A stretch of 64,000 nt of DNA from Streptomyces sp. NBC_01471. Its GTDB lineage: Bacteria; Actinomycetota; Actinomycetes; Streptomycetales; Streptomycetaceae. Positions 33,535 to 42,239 of the stretch are shown here, in pieces. Under the pieces are notes generated by a model, which saw only the letters and a list, made by a program, of their open reading frames with translations, did no database searches and was not told the origin of the DNA. The stretch covers positions 3,768,501 through 3,832,500 of the forward strand of contig NZ_CP109450.1 in NCBI RefSeq assembly GCF_041438865.1, in the 5' to 3' direction. Every line of letters begins with the position of its first letter. The stretch's first letter is position 1. The position numbers and the translations under genes were made by a program.

Positions 33535-33575
33535 GAACCTCCATGACCTGCTGCGCCGGCAGGTCAGGGAGGTTC
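33535..33575. terminator. Bidirectional terminator between membrane protein and DUF397 genes
   Basis: 17-base arms (33535-33551 and 33559-33575) with two internal mismatches and a 7-base loop, followed on the plus strand by TTTC. Lies between convergent genes. Confidence 0.7.
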
Positions 33576-33577
33576 TT

Positions 33578-33775
33578 TCAGTACCGTCGTCCCGATCCGG
33601 TCAGGCCGGACCTGAAGGCGTCCCAGGCGGCGGAGTTGAGCAGAATGACGGGCCCCGCCGTGTCCTTCGAGTCCCGCACGGCCACCGTGCCGGGCACGTT
33701 CACAGCGACCTCCACGCACTCCTGTCCTGCATTGCCCCCGCTGAAGCTGGACTTGGCGAACTCGAACGGGGTCAC
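33578..33775 (-). CDS. DUF397-domain protein
   Basis: 65 residues, MTPFEFAKSSFSGGNAGQECVEVAVNVPGTVAVRDSKD, with the family signatures SSFSGG...CVEVA and VAVRDSKD...FRSGL. DUF397 proteins in Streptomyces occur next to XRE/DUF5753 regulators, as with the whiJ and bldB-like loci, and are thought to act as their antagonists. Here it follows the XRE gene with 3 bases between, so the two are co-transcribed. Confidence 0.9.
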   Translation of the reverse strand: MTPFEFAKSSFSGGNAGQECVEVAVNVPGTVAVRDSKDTAGPVILLNSAAWDAFRSGLTGSGRRY

Positions 33776-33778
33776 GCG

Positions 33779-34660
33779 CTACAGCTCCTTGAGGATGCTC
33801 TCTACCAGCCTGATCGAATTGCGCTGAGCAAGGCCCAACCGAGTAATTCGCTCGAACAGTTGGCCGTGATGCGCGGAATCAGTATCGCCCTCCAACCACA
33901 GCGTGGTCGACGTGGTATCCATGTGCACCACGTCGAGCGCCCCCGGTTCGGCGAACGAAACGATCGTGAACGCGCTGGTCATCCCCGGATGAGCACCGGC
34001 GAGGTAAGGCACCACCTGCAACTTCACGTGGGGCTGCCGTGTCATTTCCAGCAAATGACCGAGCTGTTCGCGCATTACCTCCCGGCCTCCGACAAGTTGC
34101 CGCAGACAGCCCTCACCGACGACGGCCCACAGCTCCAGTGGATGTTCTCCCACCAGCCGCGCCTTGCGCGCCATGCGGGACTCGACGAACGGGTCGATCT
34201 CGTCGAGGTCGGACCACGAACCGTTGCCCACTGCCAGGGCGCGGGCGTAGTCGGCGGTCTGGAGCAGGCCCGGGATGACAGCAAGCTGCCAGGTGCGCAC
34301 AAGGGTCGCGATGTCTTCCAGCGCCACGTACTCGCCCATCGCCTGGAGCTGCGGGTACTGGTTCCACCACCCATGCGCCTTGCGCCTCTCCCGGTCCGCC
34401 CTGGCAAGGGCCAGCAGCCGGTTGACGGCCTCAGGGTCATCATTGCCGTACAGATGGCACAACGCCCGGACGTCCGGATCGCGAACCGGCACAAGTCCGC
34501 GCTCTATCTTTGCGACCTTGGCGACGGACGCCGTCAGCGCTTCAGCCGCGTGCGACTGGCGAAGGTCCCTCACCTCACGCATACGTAGCAGCTCGCTCCC
34601 CAGGCGCCGCCCGAGGACGGTGGAGACCGTCCTGCCCCGGTCCGGACTCGTACCGGCCAT
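33779..34660 (-). CDS. XRE-family helix-turn-helix regulator with DUF5753 domain
   Basis: 293 residues from ATG 34660 (MAGTSPDRGRTVSTVLGRRLGSEL), with GAAGGGA upstream. The HTH (about 15-75) includes RMREVRDLRQSHAAEALTASVAKVAKIERG. The DUF5753 domain (about 95-290) begins TWQLAVIPGLLQTADYARAL and contains HVKLQVVPYLAGAHPGMTSAFTIVSF. This is the WhiJ-like regulator class that represses development or antibiotic genes and is relieved by a small DUF397 partner, encoded next. The divergent neighbour is an RsbW-like ATPase, the third member of this recurrent Streptomyces module. Confidence 0.9.
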   Translation of the reverse strand: MAGTSPDRGRTVSTVLGRRLGSELLRMREVRDLRQSHAAEALTASVAKVAKIERGLVPVRDPDVRALCHLYGNDDPEAVNRLLALARADRERRKAHGWWNQYPQLQAMGEYVALEDIATLVRTWQLAVIPGLLQTADYARALAVGNGSWSDLDEIDPFVESRMARKARLVGEHPLELWAVVGEGCLRQLVGGREVMREQLGHLLEMTRQPHVKLQVVPYLAGAHPGMTSAFTIVSFAEPGALDVVHMDTTSTTLWLEGDTDSAHHGQLFERITRLGLAQRNSIRLVESILKEL

Positions 34661-34883
34661 GTGCCGTCCCTTCCCCGCAATTCGCTTCAGTCTGCTGTCG
34701 TCCCAGGCGCAACACAACAAGGGCAGAGAATTTTCTGTCCGAATAACTTGCTGCCCAGCGATTCACACCGCTACGGTCAGTACGCAACCGCTCGCACAGC
34801 GGCGCCAGTTGGCGGAAGTGCACCGCTCCGGCCTGCCCGGCGCGGTACTGCCACCGCCGCACTCGCACGAGGAGGCACGTGTC

Positions 34884-35291
34884 ATGGCCGTACGGCACGA
34901 CAAGGTCAACTACCCCCCGTACCCGCGCAGCGTGCCCCTGGCCCGCAGACGTGTCGCCTCGCTCGTCGCCGAGTGGGGGCACCCCGAACTCGCGGGCGAC
35001 GCCGCACTCGTGGCGGGGGAGCTGTGCGGCAACGCCGTGCTGCACGGATGTCTGCGGGACCGGCTGTTCCGGGTCGAGGTCAGCCTGGACGGCAGGGCCG
35101 TACGGATCACGGTGACCGACCCGCGCGGGGAGCGGCTGCCCGTGCCGCGCAAGGCCGATCCGGACGACCAGTTCGGGCGCGGGCTGCTCATCGTGGACAC
35201 GGTCGCGGCCCGCTGGGACGTACAGACCCTGACCGTGGGCAAAGCCGTCTGGGCCGAACTCGACGTGGCCCCCGCCCTCGTACGGACATAG
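34884..35291 (+). CDS. RsbW-like ATP-binding (anti-sigma kinase-fold) protein
   Basis: 135 residues from ATG 34884, with GAGGAGG upstream. HATPase_c_2 motifs: N-box ALVAGELCGNAVLHG, D-box VTDPRGERLPV and GRGLLIVDTVAARW. Such small proteins are expanded in Streptomyces and are often divergent from XRE/DUF397 pairs, as here. They may bind sigma factors or anti-sigma antagonists. Partner unknown; cytoplasmic. Confidence 0.88.
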   Translation: MAVRHDKVNYPPYPRSVPLARRRVASLVAEWGHPELAGDAALVAGELCGNAVLHGCLRDRLFRVEVSLDGRAVRITVTDPRGERLPVPRKADPDDQFGRGLLIVDTVAARWDVQTLTVGKAVWAELDVAPALVRT

Positions 35292-35294
35292 CGC

Positions 35295-35323
35295 GGCCCC
35301 GGACGCACACCGTGTCCGGGGCC
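35295..35323. terminator. Hairpin between ATPase and SRPBCC genes
   Basis: 10-bp perfect stem GGCCCCGGAC/GTCCGGGGCC with a 9-base loop, 3 bases after the ATPase stop and between convergent genes. Confidence 0.75.
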
Positions 35324-35339
35324 CGTTCCGTACGAACGC

Positions 35340-35861
35340 TCAGGCCGTCGCGCCCTCCGCGTCGGCCTTCACGCCCGCCAGTGTCGTCTCGATGCCGGTA
35401 CGCAGCAGGGCCAGCCGCCCGTCGATGATCTGCTCCTCCCGGTCCGGGTGCTGGGCGATGAACGCCTGGAGCGGGCCTTCGGCGTTGCCGAGCCGCATGC
35501 CGTGCTGGAGGCGGGTGCGGGTGCCGTCCGCGAGCGGCTCCAGGGTGTATGTCCAGGTGGCCAGGGGGTTTCCGCTGCTCCGCTCCTTGTCGTAGACGAC
35601 CTCCCACCGGAAGGTGCGGTGCTGGTCCAGCTCCGCGATCCGGCTGACGGTGCTCCACTCGCCCAGACCGTCATTGCGGTTGTGCCCGGCGAAGCACGCG
35701 CCGACGACCGGCCCCTCGGCTCCGTCGAGCCACTCCACTGACTGGAGTTCAGGGCTGTAACGGGCGGAGGTGGTGATGTCCGAGACCAGCTCCCACACCC
35801 GATCCGGTGCCACGGCGATCTCTATCGCACACTCCACATGGGGACCGTCGGCAAGACGCAT
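35340..35861 (-). CDS. SRPBCC-family protein (polyketide cyclase/START-like)
   Basis: 173 residues. The opening GPHVECAIEIAVAPDRVWELVSDITTSARYSPELQSVEWLDG and later GNPLATWTYTLEPLADGTRTRLQHGMRLG match the SRPBCC ligand-binding fold. It forms a hydrophobic cavity; bacterial members bind lipids or polyketides or act as cyclases. No biosynthetic genes surround it. Stands alone; cytoplasmic. Confidence 0.85.
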   Translation of the reverse strand: MRLADGPHVECAIEIAVAPDRVWELVSDITTSARYSPELQSVEWLDGAEGPVVGACFAGHNRNDGLGEWSTVSRIAELDQHRTFRWEVVYDKERSSGNPLATWTYTLEPLADGTRTRLQHGMRLGNAEGPLQAFIAQHPDREEQIIDGRLALLRTGIETTLAGVKADAEGATA

Positions 35862-35913
35862 CGCTCAACCTCTCTCAACTGGGTTGCCCGTCAGCGTAGT
35901 CGGGGCGGTCAGC

Positions 35914-35952
35914 GAACGGCCCCCGGACGCACATCGCGTCCAGGGGCCGTTC
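35914..35952 (-). terminator. Terminator of bkdABC operon 1
   Basis: 17-base arms (GAACGGCCCC...GCGTC and complement) with one mismatch and a 5-base loop, 20 bases past the bkdC stop codon. Confidence 0.8.
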
Positions 35953-35971
35953 AGGCGGCAGTGCCCGGCTG

Positions 35972-37417
35972 CTACGCCCAGGTGATCAGCCGCTTCGGCT
36001 GCTCCAGGATCGCCGCGACATCCGCGAGCACCTTCGAGCCGAGTTCGCCGTCGACCAGGCGGTGATCGAAGGAGAGCGCCAGCGTGGTGACCTGGCGGGG
36101 CTTCACCTTGCCCTTGTGGACCCACGGCTGGAGCTTGATCGCGCCGACCGCGAGGATCGCGGACTCGCCCGGGTTGAGGATCGGCGTACCGGTGTCGATG
36201 CCGAAGACGCCGACGTTGGTGATGGTCACCGTCCCGCCCTGCATCGCCGCCGGGGACGTCTTGCCCTCACGGGCCGTGGTGACCAGTTCGCCCAGCGCAC
36301 GGGCCAGTTCGGGCAGCGTCCTGGCGTGCGCGTCCTTGATGTTCGGGACGAGCAGACCGCGCGGGGTGGCCGCGGCGATGCCCAGGTTGACGTAGTGCTT
36401 CTGCACGATCTCCTGGTTGGCCTCGTCCCAGGCGGAGTTGACCTCCGGGTTCCGCTTGATCGCGACCAGCAGGGCCTTGGCGATCAGGAGCAGCGGGTTG
36501 GCCCGCAGCCCTTCGAACTCCTTGTCCGTCTTCAGCTCGGCGACGAGCTTCATGGTGCGGGTGACGTCCACCGTGACGAACTCGGTGACGTGCGGCGCCG
36601 TGAAGGCGCTGCCGACCATCGCCTGCGCGGTGGCCTTCCGTACGCCCTTGACGGGGATACGGGTCTCCCGCGCGTCCGGCGCGATGACGGGCACGGCCTC
36701 GGCGGCCGGCTCCCCCGCGGCCGCCGTGGGCTCCTGCGGGGCCGGGGCCACGGCCGCGTGGACGTCCTCGCGGGTGATGATCCCGTCCGGGCCCGACGGC
36801 GTGACCGCGGTCAGGTCGATACCGAGGTCCCTGGCGAGCTTGCGGACCGGCGGCTTGGCGAGCGGACGGGCCACGGTGTGGCCGTTGACCGGCGCGGCGG
36901 CCGGCGGCGCGGTGGGCGGCGCGTAGTACGTGCCCTCCGGCGCGGCATCCGGCTCCGGCGCCGCGCTCTTGCGCGCCCGGCGCTTGGTCGACGCCTCGGA
37001 GACCCCGTACCCGACCAGCACCGGCTGGCGGGCGGCGGGCTTCGCCTCCTGCGCGGAACCCTGAGCGGTCTCCTGCCCGGACTCCCGCGTCGACTCCTGC
37101 TCGGCGGGCTGCTCGATCTGCTGCGGGGCGGCGGCCTGTTCCGGCTCGGAACCCGGCGCTCCGCCGATCGTGATGATCACCTGGCCGACGTCGACCGTGG
37201 TGCCCTCCGGGAAGCGCAGCTCACGCACCACACCGTCGAACGGGATGGGCAGCTCGACGGCGGCCTTCGCGGTCTCGACCTCGCACACCACCTGGCCGTC
37301 GGTGACGGTGTCGCCGGGGGCGACGTACCACTTGAGGATCTCCGCCTCGGTGAGCCCCTCGCCCACGTCGGGCATCTTGAACTCTCGGACCGGGGTCGCG
37401 ATATCAGTCATGGTCAC
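35972..37417 (-). CDS. bkdC: Branched-chain 2-oxoacid dehydrogenase E2 (dihydrolipoyl acyltransferase), operon 1
   Basis: 481 residues; starts GTG 37417 or ATG 37411. One lipoyl domain (about 10-88) with the lipoylated Lys51 (CEVETAKAAVEL), a Pro/Ala/Glu/Gln-rich linker, a peripheral subunit-binding domain (about 183-220, VRKLARDLGIDL...GIITREDVHAA), and the acyltransferase core with the catalytic His in SFDHRLVDG near residue 452. It moves the acyl group from E1 to CoA. Encoded last in bkdA-bkdB-bkdC; no E3 gene is present. Streptomyces carry two bkd operons; this is the first in the window. Confidence 0.93.
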   Translation of the reverse strand: MTMTDIATPVREFKMPDVGEGLTEAEILKWYVAPGDTVTDGQVVCEVETAKAAVELPIPFDGVVRELRFPEGTTVDVGQVIITIGGAPGSEPEQAAAPQQIEQPAEQESTRESGQETAQGSAQEAKPAARQPVLVGYGVSEASTKRRARKSAAPEPDAAPEGTYYAPPTAPPAAAPVNGHTVARPLAKPPVRKLARDLGIDLTAVTPSGPDGIITREDVHAAVAPAPQEPTAAAGEPAAEAVPVIAPDARETRIPVKGVRKATAQAMVGSAFTAPHVTEFVTVDVTRTMKLVAELKTDKEFEGLRANPLLLIAKALLVAIKRNPEVNSAWDEANQEIVQKHYVNLGIAAATPRGLLVPNIKDAHARTLPELARALGELVTTAREGKTSPAAMQGGTVTITNVGVFGIDTGTPILNPGESAILAVGAIKLQPWVHKGKVKPRQVTTLALSFDHRLVDGELGSKVLADVAAILEQPKRLITWA

Positions 37418-37425
37418 GGCGCTCC

Positions 37426-38406
37426 TCAGTACGCAAGCGAGCGGTCGACGGCGTCGAGCACCCGGTCCAGGCCCGGCAGGTACTCGTCCTCCAGGCGCGC
37501 CGGCGGGTACGGCACGTGGTATCCGCCGACCCGCAGCACCGGCGCCTCCAGGTGGTAGAAGCTCCGCTCGGTGATCCGGGCGGCGATCTCCGCGCCCGTG
37601 CCGAGGAAGACCGGCGCCTCGTGCACCACGACCAGCCTGCGCGTCTTCTCCACCGAGGCCTGCACGCTGTCGAAGTCGATCGGGGACATCGACCGCAGGT
37701 CCACGACCTCCACGGACTTGCCCTCCTCGGCCGCCGCTGCCGCCGCCTCCAGGCAGACCTTCACCATCGGGCCGTACGCGGCGAGCGTCAGGTCGGAGCC
37801 CTCACGGGCCACCTTCGCCTTGTGCAGCGGGTGCGGGATCGCGTCGGTGTCGACGTCGCCCTTGTCCCAGTACCGCCGCTTCGGCTCGAAGAAGATCACG
37901 GGGTCGTCGCTCTGGATGGCCTGCTGCATCATCCAGTACGCGTCGGACGCGTTGGACGGCGATACGACCTTCAGCCCCGCCACGTGGGCGAAGAGCGCCT
38001 CGGGGGACTCGCTGTGGTGCTCGACCGCGCCGATGCCGCCGCCGTACGGGATCCGGACGACGACCGGCAGCTTGATCTTGCCGAGCGAGCGCGCGAACAT
38101 CTTCGCCAGCTGCGTGACGATCTGGTCGTACGCCGGGAAGACGAAGCCGTCGAACTGGATCTCCACGACCGGCCGGTAGCCGCGCAGGGCCAGTCCGATC
38201 GCGGTGCCGACGATGCCGGACTCGGCGAGCGGGGTGTCGATGACCCGGCCCTCGCCGAAGTCCTTGTGCAGCCCGTCGGTGATGCGGAAGACGCCGCCGA
38301 GCTTGCCGACGTCCTCACCCATGATGAGGACCTTGGGGTCGGTGTCGAGCGCCTTGCGCAGCGACTCGTTGAGCGCCTTCGCGATGGTCATGCTTTTCGC
38401 GGCCAT
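37426..38406 (-). CDS. bkdB: Branched-chain 2-oxoacid dehydrogenase E1 beta subunit, operon 1
   Basis: 326 residues from ATG 38406 (MAAKSMTIAKALNESLRKALD). Transketolase pyrimidine-binding and C-terminal domains are shown by VLIMGEDVGKLGGVFRIT, FPAYDQIVTQLAK, the conserved VRIPYGGGIGAVEHHSESPE and the closing YLPGLDRVLDAVDRSL. With BkdA it forms the thiamine diphosphate-dependent alpha2beta2 decarboxylase acting on keto-acids of valine, leucine and isoleucine. Two bases after bkdA's stop and 9 bases before bkdC: one operon. Confidence 0.94.
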   Translation of the reverse strand: MAAKSMTIAKALNESLRKALDTDPKVLIMGEDVGKLGGVFRITDGLHKDFGEGRVIDTPLAESGIVGTAIGLALRGYRPVVEIQFDGFVFPAYDQIVTQLAKMFARSLGKIKLPVVVRIPYGGGIGAVEHHSESPEALFAHVAGLKVVSPSNASDAYWMMQQAIQSDDPVIFFEPKRRYWDKGDVDTDAIPHPLHKAKVAREGSDLTLAAYGPMVKVCLEAAAAAAEEGKSVEVVDLRSMSPIDFDSVQASVEKTRRLVVVHEAPVFLGTGAEIAARITERSFYHLEAPVLRVGGYHVPYPPARLEDEYLPGLDRVLDAVDRSLAY

Positions 38407-38408
38407 GA

Positions 38409-39569
38409 TCAGTTGCCCTCCTCGGCGGAGTCCGCGAAGGACGCCTGGTAGGCGGCGAACTGCGCGCGCTCCTCGTCGACGAGCGCGTGGCCGTCGGCAT
38501 GGGTGTTCTCGAACATGGCCATCGAGTCCGGATCGGGCATCGCGCGTACGACCTCCCGCACCCGCTTGCCGAGCGCCTCGCTCTCGCTCTCCAGCCCGGT
38601 GAAGAACGCCTCGTCGGCGAACTTCTGCTTCTCCAGGTACGTCTTCAGCCGCTGGATCGGGTCCTTGGCCTCCCACGCCTGCCGCTCGTCGTCCGTGCGG
38701 TACTTCGTGGGGTCGTCGGACGTGGTGTGGGCGCCCATCCGGTAGGTGTACGCCTCGACCAGCGTGGGGCCCTCGCCCCGGCGGGCCCGCTCCAGGGCCG
38801 ACTTGGTGACGGCCAGACAGGCGAGTACGTCGTTGCCGTCGACCCGGACGCCCGGGAAGCCGAAGCCCTGGGCGCGCTGGTAGAGCGGCACCCGCATCTG
38901 CTTCTCGGTGGGCTCGGAGATCGCCCACTGGTTGTTCTGGCAGAAGAAGACCACCGGGGCGTTGTAGACCGCCGAGAAGGTGAACGCCTCGGCCACGTCG
39001 CCCTGGCTGGACGCGCCGTCGCCGAAGTAGGCGACGACCGCGGAGTCCGCGCCGTCCTTGACGATGCCCATCGCGTAACCGGTCGCGTGCAGCGTCTGCG
39101 AGCCGATGACGATGGTGTACAGGTGGAAGTTGTTGCTGTTGGGGTCCCAGCCGCCGTGGTTCACGCCGCGGAACATGCCCAGCAGATTGGTCGGGTCGAC
39201 GCCGCGGCACCAGGCCACGCCGTGCTCCCGGTAGGTCGGGAAGACGTAGTCGTCGTCCCGCAGGGCCCGGCCCGATCCGATCTGGGCGGCCTCCTGGCCG
39301 AGCAGCGAGGCCCACAGGCCCAGCTCGCCCTGGCGCTGGAGTGCGGTGGCCTCCGCGTCGAAACGGCGGGTCAGGACCATGTCCCGGTACAGACCGCGCA
39401 GCTCTTCGGGCGTGAGATCCACTTCGTACTCGGGGTGCTCGATGCGCTCGCCCTCGGGCGTCAGCAGCTGTACGAGCTGGGGCTCGGACGCCTGCGGCGT
39501 CTTTGCGGCGCCGGCTCGCTTGCTGCTGCGTCGCGGCTTGCGCGTCGCGGCAGTGCTCTCCACGGTCAC
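38409..39569 (-). CDS. bkdA: Branched-chain 2-oxoacid dehydrogenase E1 alpha subunit, operon 1
   Basis: 386 residues from GTG 39569, with GGAGGAG 7 bases upstream. The N-terminal 40 residues are basic and Ser/Ala-rich, longer than in many E1 alpha proteins. The thiamine diphosphate motif is GDGASSQGD... to CQNNQW (GDG-x~26-NN). First gene of bkdABC 1; divergent from the NarL-type regulator over 327 bases that contain two good palindromes. Confidence 0.94.
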   Translation of the reverse strand: MTVESTAATRKPRRSSKRAGAAKTPQASEPQLVQLLTPEGERIEHPEYEVDLTPEELRGLYRDMVLTRRFDAEATALQRQGELGLWASLLGQEAAQIGSGRALRDDDYVFPTYREHGVAWCRGVDPTNLLGMFRGVNHGGWDPNSNNFHLYTIVIGSQTLHATGYAMGIVKDGADSAVVAYFGDGASSQGDVAEAFTFSAVYNAPVVFFCQNNQWAISEPTEKQMRVPLYQRAQGFGFPGVRVDGNDVLACLAVTKSALERARRGEGPTLVEAYTYRMGAHTTSDDPTKYRTDDERQAWEAKDPIQRLKTYLEKQKFADEAFFTGLESESEALGKRVREVVRAMPDPDSMAMFENTHADGHALVDEERAQFAAYQASFADSAEEGN

Positions 39570-39895
39570 GTGCGTGCTCCTCCGTCGGTCCGGCCCCCGG
39601 GGTTGCCGGTAAGGCCAGTGCGGCTCGCCCGAATCCGGGTCCCCCGCACGGGGTGGGTGCGACGAACCGGGAACAGGCGTGACAGGTGCCCCGGCGAGCA
39701 CCCTCTCAAAGGCACGTTACCCAGTGCTTCGCAGAACTGCGAAACCCCATTTGACCTGCGATTTTGCTTGGATTTCCAAGTAAATCGAGAAATGGGCGAA
39801 CAATCACTGGTCACAGCCTTGCAGGCCGCCGGAACAGGGGCACGTTATACCGGGCACCCCGGGCACGGGAAGAGTTCGTATGGGAAACTGATTCC
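39570..39895. promoter_or_regulatory. Divergent control region between bkdA (operon 1) and response regulator
   Basis: 326 bases, AT-rich in the middle (39715-39800). Two palindromes: TTCGCAG-aa-CTGCGAA at 39728-39743 and TTTGCTTGG-attt-CCAAGTAAA (one mismatch) at 39763-39784. They are about 150-200 bases from bkdA and 110-150 from the regulator, so they can influence both promoters. Candidate binding proteins are an Lrp-type BkdR or the NarL-type regulator itself. Confidence 0.6.
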
Positions 39896-40567
39896 GTGCC
39901 CGAAGATGGAAAAATCAGCGTTTTTCTCCTTGACGACCATGAAGTAGTACGGCGCGGAGTTCATGAGCTTCTGGCCATGGAGGACGACATCGAGATCGTC
40001 GGTGAGGCGGGTACCGCCGCCGACGCCCTCGCCAGGATCCCGGCCACCCGGCCCGATGTCGCGGTCCTGGACGTCCGGCTGCCGGACGGCAGCGGGGTCG
40101 AGGTCTGCCGGGAGATCCGTTCGGCCGACGAGAACATCAAATGCCTCATGCTCACCTCGTTCTCCGACGACGAGGCGCTCTTCGACGCGATCATGGCGGG
40201 CGCCTCCGGCTATGTGCTGAAGGCGATCCGCGGCAGCGAGCTGCTGTCGGCCGTACGGGATGTCGCGGCCGGAAAGTCGCTGCTCGACCCGGTGGCCACG
40301 GCACGCGTCCTGGAGCGGCTGCGCGACGGTGGCACCAGCAAACGTGATGCCCGCCTGGCGAGTCTCACCGATCAGGAACGGAAGATTCTCGACCTGATCG
40401 GCGAGGGCCTGACCAACCGCGTCATCGGTGAACGACTGCATCTCGCCGAAAAGACGATCAAGAATTACGTCTCCAGCCTGCTCGCCAAACTGGGCATGGA
40501 GAGGCGCTCGCAGGCGGCCGCGTACGTGGCCCGGATCCAGGCCGGACAGGACCGGGGCGAGAGCTGA
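39896..40567 (+). CDS. NarL/FixJ-type response regulator (orphan)
   Basis: 223 residues from GTG 39896. The receiver domain has the acidic pair Asp13/Asp14 (FLLDDHE), phosphoacceptor Asp59 (AVLDVRLPDGSG), the Ser/Thr switch in LTSFSDD and Lys in VLKAIRG. The LuxR-type HTH is at about 155-215 (LTDQERKILDLIGEGLTNRVIGERLHLAEKTIKNYVSSLLAKLG). It resembles DevR/DosR-type regulators. There is no sensor kinase gene next to it. It is divergent from bkdABC operon 1. Confidence 0.93.
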   Translation: MPEDGKISVFLLDDHEVVRRGVHELLAMEDDIEIVGEAGTAADALARIPATRPDVAVLDVRLPDGSGVEVCREIRSADENIKCLMLTSFSDDEALFDAIMAGASGYVLKAIRGSELLSAVRDVAAGKSLLDPVATARVLERLRDGGTSKRDARLASLTDQERKILDLIGEGLTNRVIGERLHLAEKTIKNYVSSLLAKLGMERRSQAAAYVARIQAGQDRGES

Positions 40568-40751
40568 CCGGGCGCCCCCGCGTCCGCCCGGAGTCGCACC
40601 CGGGCGGTCGCACCGGGGCGGACATTGCCCGGCCCGGAATGGTTTGAAATCCAGCTGAATGGCTTGTTCGGCCTTATTCGGGACCTACGTCCTCAATCAT
40701 GGGGCAGCTGTCCCCTTACCGGCACGGTGCCCGGGGCGGACAGTGGAAGCC

Positions 40752-41168
40752 ATGCCCATCGAGGAACAGCGCGCCATCGCCCTGCTCAGCCGAGTGTCGT
40801 ACGGGCGAGTCGCCGCCAGCATGCGCGCGCTCCCCTTCCTGGCCATCGCCCGGCACATCGTCTCGGACGGATGCGTGATTCTGCGGATGCACGCGGGCCA
40901 TGGGCACCACGAGGCCTGCGCGGGCAGCGTCGTCGCCTACGCGGCCGACAATCTGGCCTCCGAGGACGCACATCTGTGGTCGGTCCAGTTCACCGGCACC
41001 GCCGAGCTGACCGTCCCGGCCCCCGAGGAGCTGGCACAGTTCGAGACGGCCCCGGACGAGGTGAACGGCGAACCGTACGACGCGGTCTATCTCCGCATCA
41101 GGCCGCAGTTCGCCACGCTGGACCGGATGGAGTACACCGCTCCCGAAACAGCCGCCGCCTCCCGGTGA
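40752..41168 (+). CDS. Pyridoxamine 5'-phosphate oxidase-like flavin-binding protein
   Basis: 138 residues from ATG 40752. The split-barrel pattern is LSRVSYGRVAASMRALPFLAIARHIVSDGCVILRMHAG followed by SVVAYAADNLASEDAHLWSVQFTGTAEL. Typical small FMN-binding protein of actinobacteria. No partner gene is obvious; the phosphotransferase gene starts 16 bases downstream and may be co-transcribed. Confidence 0.82.
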   Translation: MPIEEQRAIALLSRVSYGRVAASMRALPFLAIARHIVSDGCVILRMHAGHGHHEACAGSVVAYAADNLASEDAHLWSVQFTGTAELTVPAPEELAQFETAPDEVNGEPYDAVYLRIRPQFATLDRMEYTAPETAAASR

Positions 41169-41183
41169 TCTAACATCTGGCGA

Positions 41184-42188
41184 GTGCCGCGCTCATATGC
41201 AACACCGCCTGTAGGGGAGCTGCTGCGCCGCTATCGGTCCACCGGTGATGCGCTCTCCTGCGAGCCCGTCGCCCAGGGGCTGCTCAACCGCGGCTACCGG
41301 CTCGCCACCACCCGTGGCGACTACTTCCTCAAGCACCACCTCGACGGCGACCCGGCCGCGATCAGCCGCCAGCACCGCGCCACCCAGCGCCTCCAGGCGC
41401 TCGGGGTCCCCGTCGCGCCGCCGCTGGCCGACACCGACGGCGACACCGTCGCCGTGATCGGCGGCCGCTGCTACGCGCTGCACCCCTGGATCGACGGGCG
41501 CCACCGGGAAGGCGCCCAGCTCAGCACGGCGTGCTCCCGGCGGCTCGGCGCACTCCTCGGGCTGGTCCACACGGGTCTGGAACGGGTGATGGAGGCCGAG
41601 TCGGCGCCGCCCGAGCACGAGAGCGCCGACCCCGCCGACACCTTCGCGGTCATCGAGGAACTGCTCGGCAGGCTGGCCTGCCGGCAGTCCGGCCGCGACG
41701 CCTTCGACGAACTCGCCGAACACCGGCTGCGCGAGCGCCGCCGCCTCCTGGAACGCCATGCGCACCGGCGCCCGCCGGCGGGCGCCGCGGGCGGCTGGGT
41801 GCACGGCGACTTCCACCCGCTCAACCTGCTCTACCGGGGCGCCGAACCGGCCGCGATCATCGACTGGGACCGGCTGGGTGTGAAGCCGCGCGCCGAGGAG
41901 GCGGTCAGAGCGGCGGTGATCTTCTTCGTGCAGCCCACCGGCGAGCTGGAGCTGGCGAAGGTACGGGCCTACGCCCGCGCGTACCGGCGGGCCGCGTCGG
42001 CGGCGCCCGCCGAACTCGCCGCCGCCGTCCACCGGGTGTGGTGGGAGCGGCTCAACGACTTCTGGACGCTGCGCTGGCGCTACCAGCTGCACGACCGCAG
42101 GGCCGACCCGCTGTTCCCGGCGGCATCGGCCCTGGTGGTGTGGTGGACCCGCGAGTACGAGGCGGTCTGCGAGGCCTTCTCGGGGTGA
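41184..42188 (+). CDS. APH-family phosphotransferase
   Basis: 334 residues from GTG 41184. Kinase-like fold with RGDYFLKHHLDGD (ATP-binding Lys), the catalytic loop WVHGDFHPLNLLY and the metal-binding IIDWDRLGVKP. By family it phosphorylates a hydroxyl of a small molecule such as an aminoglycoside, homoserine, choline or fructosamine; nothing here tells which. Sits directly after the flavin-fold gene and convergent with the first kinase gene. Confidence 0.85.
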   Translation: MPRSYATPPVGELLRRYRSTGDALSCEPVAQGLLNRGYRLATTRGDYFLKHHLDGDPAAISRQHRATQRLQALGVPVAPPLADTDGDTVAVIGGRCYALHPWIDGRHREGAQLSTACSRRLGALLGLVHTGLERVMEAESAPPEHESADPADTFAVIEELLGRLACRQSGRDAFDELAEHRLRERRRLLERHAHRRPPAGAAGGWVHGDFHPLNLLYRGAEPAAIIDWDRLGVKPRAEEAVRAAVIFFVQPTGELELAKVRAYARAYRRAASAAPAELAAAVHRVWWERLNDFWTLRWRYQLHDRRADPLFPAASALVVWWTREYEAVCEAFSG

Positions 42189-42192
42189 ATTT

Positions 42193-42228
42193 CCGGGAGG
42201 AAGTCCCGGTGGTGATTCCGCCTCCCGG
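42193..42228. terminator. Possible terminator between phosphotransferase and kinase genes
   Basis: CCGGGAGG and CCTCCCGG arms (8 bp) separated by 20 bases between convergent genes. Weak. Confidence 0.35.
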
Positions 42229-42239
42229 CCGTCAGGCCG

